From Acanthaster planci (Eukaryota; Echinodermata; Asteroidea; Valvatida; Acanthasteridae), in contig NW_019091493.1 of the NCBI RefSeq assembly GCF_001949145.1, forward strand, positions 740,413 through 804,412: 64,000 nucleotides of DNA. Direction: 5' to 3'. Below are positions 47,716 through 58,305 of this stretch, in pieces (positions within the stretch are counted from its first letter, which is position 1; the number at the start of each line of letters is the position of its first letter). The notes under the pieces were generated by a model, which saw only the letters and a program-made list of their open reading frames with translations, was not told where the DNA came from and ran no database searches. The position numbers were made by a program, and so were the translations under genes.

Positions 47716-48972
47716 ATGTTCTTTCTGAATGGTGCGACAATGCCAGCTGGTCTGCAATGTCCACACTCTTTATCCCGTCGTAGTCGAGAACACACCTGGG
47801 TTTTTCCAAAGCGATGCCATCGCGGGTCCGCTTTCCGGTGTCGACCATCTCGGCTGTATGCATCGTGGACAACATACGGACATCTTAGTTGTCTTGCCAG
47901 ACCAAGGCGAGCAAGCCCTTGTCGCAAGAGTGGTGAACATCACCTCTCTTGAGTTTCAAGGAGAACAAGTCCTTGGGCATGTCTTGACGATTGCTTCTCA
48001 CCGTCCCGACGACATTCGTCTTCTGGTCATATAGTTTCAGGTACAGTTCAGGGCTGCTGAACCAGTTGTCCAGGAAAATGGTGTACTCTTTGCCAAGAAG
48101 ATCGGCGTTCAAGTCAAGTACGATTTTTGTACTTGCCAGTCCAACAGTCTGGTCTCGACTGGTGTAAACCTTAAAGTTCCAGTTTTATCCAGCGGCAACT
48201 CCCGTGCTCTGGCAGACTCAATACACCTTGATGCCAAACCTCGCACGCTTCTTGGGGTTGTACTGCTTGAACCTCAGTCTCCCTTTGAATTTCCAAAGGG
48301 AGTCGTCGGTAGTAATGTTGCTAGACGGAATGTAGACGGATTTGAACTTCTCGGTCAGTTCGTCTATCACCGGGTACAGCTTGTAGAGTCGATCAGTCAT
48401 ATCTGCACAGCTGTTATCGATGAAATGCAGACAGGACAGCAAGTCCATAAATCTGTCGCGTGGCATGGTATGAGGGAAAAACTGAGTCTCAAGTATTGAG
48501 TCTCTCGTCCAGTAGGACTTCAAGTCAGGTTTCGGCATCAGTCCCATGATGATGATTATGGAGAGGAACACTGACATCTCGTCTAGTGTTGTGTCGAACC
48601 AGCTTCTCATGTGACCTGGACTTGCTGCTTGACTTTTCGGGTGTTCAGCGGCATAGCGGTTGGGCTCGTTGGCGATGTGTAACATCAACTCTGGGGTGAA
48701 GTACGCTTCAAAGATTTTGACAGGAGTACTGTTCTTGTCCAGTTCTCACACTTGAACACCCTCTGTGCCTTGGAAGCCGTGTCGGCGGGGGAAGTTGTCA
48801 TCAGCCGTCCATTGAATGGATGAAGTCTTGACCTTCTTCTTGGCATGCCTCGCTAACGGTGGTTGCCCGTTAGAATTGCTGTCACTAGTTTCAATTTCTT
48901 AACTATGTTCAGATTCCGACGTGAAATCTGAACCACAGTCGCTGTCAGAGTTTCCCCTTCACTGGAAGACAT
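47716..48972 (-). pseudogene. piggyBac transposase, second copy, 3'-truncated
   Basis: A close relative of the gene at 29977-31616, starting at ATG 48972-48970. A 156-codon intact block (48688-48218) carries 'MRSWFDTTLDEMSVFLSIII', 'FFPHTMPRDRFMDLLSCLHF' and the first catalytic-Asp context 'TTDDSLWKFKGRLRF'. After a frame break, 48112-47885 gives 'TIFLDNWFSSPELYLKL'. 'GIKSVDIADQLALSHHSERT' follows at about 47760. Similarity stops near 47715, so the KWY segment, the Cys-rich C-terminus and the left element end are missing. Confidence 0.9.
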
Positions 48973-49501
48973 TTTGTAATGCAACTGATGGGGGCGGGGA
49001 GTGGCCAGGAAAATATATACCGAGCGCTACAGAAAACGCTCCTTTTTGGAGGAAACAAATGCCCAATTATGCTGAACAATGGACCATCTATATCCCGAGT
49101 GTGGGTGCTGGGGTGCTTTGCACGTGTTCAGGGCCCAGTAGGGCTGTAAACAATGGCGTGCACGCCATGTCAATGGCCTGTATTCATCGCGCTCTGGGCC
49201 CACACAAAGCGTGTTGCATAAGCCCTGACAGCGGAGTCAGCGACGCTCCATGGAGATTACCCAGGGTACGCCATCAAAGACAAAGGGGGTGTTCTGATGA
49301 ATAAAATCCAATTTACTGGATATCGTGGGGTCGACCAACTCTCCTAGTTGCCCCAGATTTCCATGAAATGCAAAGCTCCAAGTAACTACAGATGTACACT
49401 AAATAAATGTTGCAGGTGTGGTATGCGGCCACCGCAGACATCTGGAAATTAGCTTTTCTCCAGGTGCGGCGTCTGCAGTCATCGGTCGTAAAAGGGGTTA
49501 A
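47716..49501 (-). mobile_element. piggyBac element, copy 2, one end lost
   Basis: The right end is intact: GGCGTCTGCAGTCATC...AAAAGGGGTTAA with TTAA at 49498-49501, matching the right end of 29082-32146. The left ~1 kb (transposase C-terminus, tandem repeats, left inverted end) is absent. It lies in the last KDM4 intron. Confidence 0.88.
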
Positions 49502-50626
49502 TAAATTTTAATCAGTAATAAATACGATTCAATTGAATAAAACAATGATTCCGAATATGCCTACTTGTTTGACGCAACAGTGGCTGGCCAGCCAGCCGCC
49601 CTGCCTGCACCAGACGCATGCAGCGTGGCCAGGCAAAGCACTGCTCGGAAACTGGTTCCCGATGTTGCACATAAGTAAAGGTTTAATTAACTTAAGAACC
49701 AGTTCATATAACGACCGGACGTAAGAGGGCGCTGAAATTAGGGAATTTCCGTTGGTTTATAATTGGCGGGAGGGATCCATTTTCAAGTCAGGTTCACCTA
49801 TAATTGTTCATGTTCGGCAAAAAAAAGAACACCTCTTTCTGACCAGACCCGCTGTGATCAAAACTCCTTTGATACCGCGACATCGCAACACCTGTTGTCA
49901 TCTAGAATAAAGCCCCCTCTAGCGGTACACGGAACAGAGTCGCTAACTCATCGTTGGCAAAACCGAAGCTCAAATTGCCGAGCGGATTAGCAGTTTTGGA
50001 GAACTTCTGATGCACTCCATCAGGAATTACATTAAGCTTTTAAAGACACTTTTCAATTGTACTTGTATTAAAAATGCCGTGGACAATGGTTTTTGACACT
50101 GCCAGTTATGCAAAAGTGCTTTTCTTGTCCTTGTTCTTGTCTCAGCATAGCTCATCTTGAGTAAGTTTTCTCTTACAGGAATGTGTACATTTTGAACGGG
50201 ACTGAAGAAACATGCTCGTGTTACTTGTTTTTGACTGTACTTACTAATTATGACGTTGTCATCATTTGATGTTTAGGTGTAGTAGAACCAATTTTTTTTT
50301 TTTTTTTTTTCAGTTTAGTAACACTGACGTTTGTAACTGAATAGCCAAATTTTGGAATTGCCCAAATGCTTATTTCTGCCGAAGATTTTACAGGAACAGA
50401 ATTGTCATGAGACATGAATCCAGTAATTGACCAATTGCGCCTGCTAAGTCACGTGACCTACATTGGGTATCGGACATCAGCAGACATAGTGTCTTCCCAT
50501 TGCAAAGTGTGTCATAACTGTCATTTACCAAAAATAAAGCCAACAGTCGGTAAGGTACTCGGACTACTGATGTGCTGAGCTCTATACTGAAAATTAGCAG
50601 TCTTCTGCTTTCAACCTACCGCAAAC
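49502..50626. other. KDM4 intron, non-coding
   Basis: No gene. A T homopolymer lies at 50291-50310. It ends where a DIRS-like terminus begins. Confidence 0.5.
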
Positions 50627-52686
50627 TGTTGCTAAATATGCAAATTCCTTTGCATCTGATTCAATTTGCTAAATCTTCTGATCAACCGTAGTGTGCCCTC
50701 AAGTCGCATGAGCATAGCCGAATGGCCGCCATGTTCGATCTTCTTTTCCTTAGCCTGATTCTAAACAGACGTGTCTTTTTGACATCTTCGAGTTTATCAA
50801 GCTTCCGTTTCGCTACACACCTTTGTGACTTTCTGATCAAACCGTAACGTATTGTGATATACGTACATTCTACATTTCTGAGTTTATGTGTATATTTTCT
50901 TGTTTTGGTGGTATATTTCCTCTTTTGTGTGTGTGTGCATTTTTAAGATCATTGACTACGCTGTTACCAAGTGATACATAGGGTCAACGAGGAGACCCTG
51001 GGATTGTTGGGGGTTCTGCGAGGTGGTGCGAGCAATCAAATACCACGGTCCCCTTCTTTCCTTCTTACATTTATAGGGTCAACGGGGCGATCTGGGTTTG
51101 TTGGGGTTCGCAAGGAAGTGCGAGCGTTTTGAATTTCGCGACCCCACATTCCCCTATAGACCGACAGGATTCAGTCTGCGGAGGATCGAGTGGCATTTTG
51201 GTGAACTTGTGATCCCGTGGCTAATCCCTGCTGACAATACCATCTTTGGTTCAGTTAAGGGTTAGCCCACACCACACTTCAAAGGCCTGAGCTGCAGTGC
51301 ATGTGATATCCGTATACTCAGTTCCCCAATGTAACACCGAAGCATCACAGTCAACGATAGTACAGAGTGGCGCTGCACTTGGGGTTGAGATTCCCCCGCT
51401 TGTTGGGCCTGGATGCAACACTTCTGCATCCCAGTTCCTAAGCATTTCAAACGGGTGACGCGGGTCGACAACAAGCTACCGTGGGCAGCACCCGATATCG
51501 GCATGGCTCACAAGTCTATGCGCCAGAGCAGCCCAACTCGGCCAACGCTAGCTACACCGGCCGCATCACTCCTGGTGCCATTGCCTTCAGACACCGTTTT
51601 AATCGGGGCACCCGGCCGTGACAAAGACGGTGACACTTTACGGGACAACACAACACTGCCCTCCCAGTGCGCTACTTGCGGAGACAATACCGGGCCATGC
51701 AGGCTTACCACCACCCGTGCCCCGGGACAACAGAGCCCACCGGCCTCTTGCACCATCGAGGTTTTTCGATCCCCATATGTCACTCCGGCTTCCTTGTGGG
51801 CCTTTCTGAGAAGACTGCTTCTACCCCTGCAGTTCACCAGCCCCCTCCTGCTGTATCTTTACTGTATAGATTTTCATATGATGGTTTCGCCCCTTTGACT
51901 TATCCAGGGTTCGGTGCAGACTACAGCTCACCTGGTGCTCCGCCCCCTGGCCACCCAACAAGACATGATGATATTCCTCCTTCCTCAATCAACTGCAGAT
52001 GGAACGAGATACGCCCTCTGAAGATGAGGATAACTCCTCTCCAGCCAACCTTAACCCTCCTGTTGCACCGCTCCATCTTCTTCAGAAGGATATGATCCAC
52101 ATATTAGGCCTGCCTTCCAATCAGTCTATGGCTGAGGCCTCTTCACATGCTTCCTTCAAGTGTCACCCCGCTAGGTTGGAGGCATCAACGCCGATTTTTC
52201 CCGAACTTCCACTCGACCGCTCATGCGTTGAGATGTTTAAAGTTCTCGCCAGTGCTAAACAATGGCATCCTTAACCACCCAGGGCCTTGACTTATTTTCA
52301 GTTTGCTAGGGAGGACTTTGATAACTTCCTCTCTGTCCCTGATTTTCCTACGGAGGCCAGATAAACTTGTCCCTGAGATTCCTACGGAGGCCAGATAAAC
52401 TTTCCTCTGATGCTCACAAACCTACAGGAAAGTCTCAATTTAGAGACAAGGACAAGTGTTTCATTGAGTCTACTCTTGCTAAACTCGACAAAACCTCATG
52501 ATAGGGCCTTCATTTACAGCACTCCTCCCTGAGTATTTGGCCCGAGCGTGTGACAAAGATTCACCAGTTACTCCTGACCTGGCAGCTGTCGCACTTCAAG
52601 CACTGGATGAGAGCACGAACTCTATCTTTGAGCTTTTCATTAGGATCTCCGTTCTAGCCACTTGTGCACGTAGATCCAACGCTTAA
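50627..52686 (+). mobile_element. DIRS-like relic: terminus plus gag
   Basis: The left terminus (50627-50780: ATATGCAAATTCC, GCCATGTTCGATC) is diverged from those at 14296 and 37400. Two direct copies of a GGGTCAACG(A/G)GG...GTTGGGGGTT(C)...GTGCGAGC unit follow (about 50989 and 51077). Then come Pro-rich frames and, in 51999-52686, a gag-like sequence: 'FPELPLDRSCVEMFKVLASA', 'PRALTYFQFAREDFDNFLSV', and after frame breaks 'ALDESTNSIFELFIRISVLA'. This order matches ORF1/gag of DIRS-type elements as I recall it. It is interrupted by stops. The 3' part is replaced abruptly by MITE-B at 52687. Confidence 0.6.
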
Positions 52687-53159
52687 GACGAAGGACTGTT
52701 TGGTGGCCACTCTAGCCTGACAGACCAAGTCTATTGACACCCGAGTATTTCAGCCAAGCCTGCAGCCTTGCAAAAAGAGCCCAGATTGTGGTGTTATATA
52801 ACTTTCTTTTGTTCACAAACCTGGCACAGTGTGCTGCTGATGTCTTTTAAATAGGGGCCAGATTAGATATGCAGCGGTGCTGTGTGGCTCATCACTGCGG
52901 TGGTGGAGCGCTTTTGTCCCCAGTGGTAATTCGCTCGCTCTAAATGCCCCAAACCATGGTATACTCTTTCAAAACAAGGCTGGATTGTCTCCACGTCTTC
53001 ACTTTTGAGAGTGTAAAAATGCTGGTAATGCCCAGCAGCCTGGTCTTTTGTTCCGAGTACGGTCTTTTGTTACAAGGCCCAGTTCCCTTTGTCCGATTTC
53101 AGAGACCCAGCCAAGTATATAAGCATACGTGTCCAGAATCCCCGGTAGGAAGTGGTTAA
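52687..53159. mobile_element. MITE-B, copy B2 (5'-truncated)
   Basis: Matches 2690-3131 closely, from GAAGGACTGTTTGGTGGCC to the right end AGGAAGTGGTTAA (TTAA 53156-53159). The left TTAACCACTT end and ~70 bp are missing. It is fused directly to the gag relic. A DIRS relic also precedes copy B1. Confidence 0.75.
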
Positions 53160-53911
53160 TACTCATCCTTCAGTGCTTCCCTTTGAATATGAACAAGCAT
53201 AGGGGCTTGAACTAGTCTGTATAGGTTGAGTGTGTATGGTGCCCCTCTGACTTCACCATCGCTGCTACGGCCATTTGAAGCAAGATATGGGACGGAGAGA
53301 ACCCCCCCCACCTTTTGTGTTGGTCATTGTTTGATCGGAAGCTCAAGAATTCTTTACAGACTTCTGTGGGGACATGTTAGGTAACAATTGTCAAGAGTGT
53401 ATATAGGGTTCGACACGTAAGGGGGGGTACCCCTCCGTCCCATAGCTCGCCTGGTATAGCTACGGCTATGCATTGTATCGAATGTACGTGTATGTATCTC
53501 TCTATGACATTGTCTGGGAGTGTTAAATATTGGATCATGCAGGGGGGGGGAGAATGTAGCACAAATCTTGGAAAACTAATTAATCAGTTTTGATAAATCT
53601 GAGTTTGTAAAAATTGGCTGTGGTTGTGTAATGTTTTTGTGTGTTTTTTGTAAGGATTTGTATTTTCAACCAAAAATAACACCAAGCCACATCTACAAAT
53701 GAATACATGCACACACCTAGCACAGTATTTGATTTTTGAAAACAGCTGGAAACTGGTGACTTGAACATTTAATTTTTTTTAATTTGTTTACTTAATTTGG
53801 AATTGTCTGGTTTATCCAATGTCTAGAACAAAGCAAAGATATTTTTATTTTGATTTTGTTATTCTCTTACAGCAATCACAATTTGCATTTTATTTCATGA
53901 ATATCTTGTAG
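53160..53911. other. KDM4 intron, non-coding
   Basis: Contains runs of G (near 53540) and C (53306-53313). It ends with the acceptor before 53912 (AATATCTTGTAG). Nothing else recognised. Confidence 0.5.
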
Positions 53912-54286
53912 TCAGCAGCTTCAGACATGCGGCATGAGAACTTCTGGGAAAACAAGGTTGTGACGGAACGACATCGTCATGTTTACAGCCTGTATGCCTC
54001 TAGTGGGTCAGAACCCGAGGACAAAACATCTATCAATGTGGCAGACGACTTAGCAGGAGACTCAAGTACAGATGTCATGCACAAGGAGAGAACCCTAACA
54101 CAGTCAAGTGAACATTTTGAGGACACTGTTGAGCAACCACAGGCTGTACAAAGACCGCGCAAGGAATGTTCCACTGTTGACCAAGAGGCACCAGGAAGAA
54201 AAGAAAACAGCGTGAATCAAGCAGTCAATCCAGCCGAGAGAGACGTGAAGCCAGATTTTTCCCATATTACAGTCTTCCCAGAATAG
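53912..54286 (+). CDS. KDM4: KDM4 terminal exon: post-Tudor tail and stop
   Basis: Starts in phase 0 after AG 53910-53911 (AG at 53914-53915 is a possible alternative, losing one codon) and ends at TAG 54284-54286, 124 codons. The first residues 'SAASDMRHENFWENKVVTER' match the short conserved segment that follows the Tudor domains in KDM4A-C ('...ASDMRF...'). The remaining ~100 residues are acidic/Ser-Thr-rich ('VADDLAGDSSTDVMHKE', 'ECSTVDQEAPGRKENSV') with no family match I know, so the C-terminal tail is lineage-specific or disordered. Confidence 0.92.
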   Translation, partial: SAASDMRHENFWENKVVTERHRHVYSLYASSGSEPEDKTSINVADDLAGDSSTDVMHKERTLTQSSEHFEDTVEQPQAVQRPRKECSTVDQEAPGRKENSVNQAVNPAERDVKPDFSHITVFPE

Positions 54287-54804
54287 AGTAATGGATACTA
54301 CAATGCACACAATGTGCATACAGACTGGTGCCAAGTGTCATGTGGTGTATCTGTCTGACCTGTGAACTTTCTCAGATAGTTTGTATGGATGTACATGTAT
54401 GGATGTACTGCTGAGTGTAGTCTGAAGTAGCTTCACACACATCAGCTTTCAGTGAAGTAGCTCATTTTGCTGTTACTCAGTTCTCAGTTATTTATTGCTA
54501 TTATTACATTCTAACAGTTACAGATGTCAACCTCAATGGGAAACTATTCGTATGAATATTGTGTACAAAGAAAGAGAGAAAAGATAATGTCATTTTGATA
54601 TGCATCCGAAATGTTCTGTTAACTTTCAAACCTTTTCACACTTGTATGTGCCAGCATATACCATTTACAGATGTGTTTACTGAGTTGATGGACATTGTTA
54701 ATTGTACAACGGACATTGATATTGTTCATCCAAAGAATGGATTTCAGTTTTCTTTGCTGTATTTGCCAAGTTCCTCCTTATTTTATAGCTTCTTCTCAAA
54801 TAAA
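54287..54804 (+). promoter_or_regulatory. KDM4 3'UTR with candidate poly(A) signal
   Basis: AT-rich sequence after the stop. AATAAA occurs at 54799-54804, about 510 bp downstream. Other signals further right could be used instead. Transcript data are not available. Confidence 0.5.
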
Positions 54805-57189
54805 AATGAAAAGTCTGGCGAGCTAGTTCAGATGTAATTAAAGTTGCTCTGTACTATATGCAGATTTCACATTTAAATTTGAAAGAGCCATCTACATTCC
54901 CTAGGACACAGTAGGGTGTTGCATAAACAAAAGGTTGGTCATGCTGAAATCGCAGCGGAAGTTAACTGGGCCTTGGAAGTATGCAAAGCATATACTGTGT
55001 CGCCTAAACCTTCTGCATTTTTTAGCACTGTGCAGTGTATTATAATGTGCATTATGTTTGTTTCGTTCTCAGAACTTGTCACCTACAGCATAAAGCTTTA
55101 CGTACCACAGTTTCTTGCCTTAAGGTACCCAGTGTGGCCCAAATGATCCATGCAGTTTAAGGCTGCCATCCAGATAGGTAGGGGGAGTAGTGAATGAATT
55201 CTGCAGTGAGGAAGAACTTGCGAAGTTTACTTGTAAGAAGCAAATTAAGAATACTGTGGTCAGATTATACCTTGTTTTGTTTTTGTCTGCACTGTGGGCT
55301 CCTCAGAATGATAGGCTTTGCCACAAAGTAAAACTAATCCAATAATCACCTGTGAATGTTCAAAAACTTGCTTTGGTTTGAGTCAATTGACAAATTGAAG
55401 GTGCAGTTCACCATTTGCATTATCCAAAAAGTAACCGACATTGTTTAGACGTAAACTCAGTTGAAAGATGATTATAGGTACAAACTCACTGTAAATTTAT
55501 CCTTTCTGGTAAGATGTTGCAGTCCACTCTCTAATTCTGTTCTAACAAAATACTGTTAAGTAAGATTTGATGCTTTGCATGGTTGAAGTTCCATGAGCTG
55601 TAGGTTTGCAGGTACAACATGGAATCAGTCTGTTCAGAACAGGTATGGTTCTGAGAAGAACTGGTATCAACTCAACACTGTTACAAAGAGTAAATTTTGT
55701 GAATCCCGATTGTTTGTTATTCTACTCTTATAACAAAGTCCTGGTTGTAGCAAAATAATCAGTTTGGTCCCTGCAACCCTAGAACAAGAATTGACAGTAT
55801 AGCCATTTCCAAGCAGCATCCAATGACGCATTTTTGGAATTGTGTTGATACTTGTGTGTGTTTACTGCAATTTGCTAGTTCAATGCGTAGCCGCATTCAA
55901 CTGAATGTGATAACTTGTCCAAGATGCTGAATTCAGGTGCAATTCAAAACATGACTTGACAACTTTCGATCTGAAATCGAAATATTATAATATTGTTCTT
56001 CTTGCAATATGCATTGTCCACTGAGCTGAAACTCTATCGGGGATGTTTTTAGGTACCCTTCTTTAGATTTTGACTAATTTTGTTGCCTCAAAAACACAAT
56101 ATACAAATGACAAATGATGAACTCCGCCTTGACATCACTGAAATGTCATGGCTACTTATTTTTGTATATTTTATGTACCCTTTGTTATTGTTAATGAGAG
56201 TGTTGAAGTAGTCAGAAGGAACATTAGCAAGCTTAAAGTTCACTGTTGAATTTAAGACTCACATTGCAGCTTGGATTCATTTTCGGATTATTATATCAAT
56301 TTGTATTTGTAATGCTCTGAACATTATACCACCATGTAGTGTGACTGACTTAGTACTGTAATGGAAGCTAGTTTAATCATACATGTGTTTAAAGTAAGAG
56401 CCATGTCTCACAACTCAGTTTTTGCATCACTTTGCTGATAATAGTTTGCCATGACTGGCCTCACAAACTTCGGAAAAAGATCAACTTTCTATAATCTCAT
56501 GAGTTGGTGCCTCTTGTTATATCAGCTGTAAAAAGCAGAGTGACACATAGTGATATCAACTTCCCTTGGGCAAACCCTCACTAAAAATGCTTCATGTACA
56601 TCCGCCAATGTCTTAAAAGTCCTTTGCATATATCAGCAATATTTCGACAGGATCTCCTTAAATTGAATTCAATCTTTGTTGACCCGCATGTGGGGTCAAA
56701 GGTCACCTAGTGATTGCTAGTTGGCCAGTTACTTTTGGGTCAAGCCCCACATGGATCATTCACAGAATTGGCCAGTGGTCACCTGATGGTTAGTTGGGGT
56801 AAAACATGTTTTTGCCAAAATTTGTCAACTGACGTGAACAACTTTTTGTCAGTTACATGCTTAGCCCATTTCCTGTTCAGCATTCTTTAGTAGATGTCAG
56901 GTAGTTAGTCACTAAGTGAGTACGAAGGGAGGGGAGAAGTTCCCTACATGTGTACACGCATGTGATAGCCTAAATGTACTGTGGACAACCTTTGATGCGT
57001 GTGTGTTGCACCATGTACATATGTACCAGCATTATATATACAGCCCGATGCTCTTCTCGCTAACAATTTACAACACACGTGATGTGACCATGCCCCTCAA
57101 GATCCTGGTTACAATCAATGTTACAGCCCACTCACCGAGTCAGCTACCCGACATGGTACACACGTGTGACTAGACTTGTGATCTGCCTC
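54805..57189. other. Downstream non-coding DNA
   Basis: No gene recognised. At 56693-56705 GGGTCAAAGGTCA is a perfect DR1 spacing of nuclear-receptor half sites, but a single such motif in 2.4 kb may be chance. It could include extended 3'UTR. Confidence 0.45.
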
Positions 57190-57512
57190 TATCAAAAGCA
57201 AAGATCGTATAGCGCCAAAGGCGCAAGATGGATAACTCTGCCCAAATGGTGTAATTACCATGAGCGCCATATGAGCAAGGGAAATGCCTGTGCGGTTTAT
57301 GGTAATGCTTAAGCGCAGGCTCACCAGGTGCACTTACTGCCGTGGCGCCTTCACCTGTGCATTAATGTGCATCATGCCAGCATATGGCTTGCTCAAATGG
57401 CGCCTATGCGTTTATAACATTTTACGTGTATTCACGGTGAAGTTTGTGCCACTTGTTTGTGCCATCTTGTGCCACTACTTGGCGCTATATGATCTTTGAT
57501 CAAAAGCCACCA
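57190..57512. mobile_element. Foldback element rich in GGCGC words
   Basis: About 320 bp. The left arm ATCAAAAGCAAAGATCGTAT followed by AGCGCCA is mirrored on the right by TTGGCGCTATATGATCTTTG, then ATCAAAAG. Inner arms also pair (GCGCCATATGAGCAAG against CTTGCTCAAATGGCGC; CACAAGATGG and GTGCCA words). GGCGC/GCGCC occurs repeatedly in both arms. Structure fits a foldback MITE. Superfamily unknown. Confidence 0.65.
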
Positions 57513-58099
57513 AGTGGGGCAGTAGGGCTCAATTTGTTTTATTTTGTATTATTTACAAATTTGGAATTTTTTTGTATTTGCATTTTTTTAAATGATTATC
57601 TAATATTCTTTTTCTATTTCAGCCAACTTTTAGCCACTTTGGTGCTGTGTTTGTCATTTCAGACCAACCTTTCCAAAGGTTGTTGAGGCTGATATCCATG
57701 CTTCATGAAGCCTACTAGCTCTAGGTGTCAGTTGTTTTTGGCATTTACTTCAAAATTAAAGTTTAGAAGAGCCGAAAGGCTATATTAGCATGCTCATTTT
57801 CAGTGTGCCTCAAGCCAGCATGTGCAGTTGGGGAAAGTCTTCATTGAAATCATACAGTGATGAAATCCAGCAAACAGGTGTGGATACGAAAGAGACCCAA
57901 ACTTATGTGCTCTGTGTATGGAAAGTCTGCATTGTGCCTGGAACCGTTTTGGGAGACTAAATTAAAAAGAATTAAATGAAATTAAAACAGTTAATTTATT
58001 GGTATGAATATCTTGAGTGAATGTGATTAATTACATATTATTTTTATTGCGTTTATTTATTTGTTTTTATATTTGTTCATCCAACAGCACACTTAGCAC
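57513..58099. other. Non-coding DNA
   Basis: AT-rich; no gene recognised. Confidence 0.45.
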
Positions 58100-58305
58100 C
58101 AATTACAGGATATGATAATGAGTGAATAAGTGAGTGAAGCAATTTTGAAGCAATTTAGCGATGGGATGATAAATGTTTTGGGGAAACCGACCGACTCGGG
58201 CAGGAACTGAAAACCCAATCCACATGTGGACCAAGCCGGATTCGAACCCAGGCCCTTAAGGTAGAAGGCAAGGAAAGACACACTATGCCAACCTTACTCT
58301 CCTTG
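58100..58305 (-). mobile_element. tRNA-derived SINE (candidate)
   Basis: On the - strand GGGTTCGAATCC (58249-58238) is a consensus RNA polymerase III B box. An A-box-like TTGGCATAGTGTG lies about 35-50 bp upstream (near 58295-58280). The body continues TGGATTGGGTTTTCAGTTCC and CGGTCGGTTTCCCC and ends in short GTGAATAA/GTGAGTGA-type repeats on the + strand side near 58110-58135. This is the layout of a tRNA-SINE. Boundaries approximate. Confidence 0.6.

Noticed and set aside
47716-48972. Domesticated piggyBac gene
   Set aside because: The copy is frameshifted, lacks its C-terminus and keeps its transposon end, which fits dead transposon DNA rather than a selected host gene.
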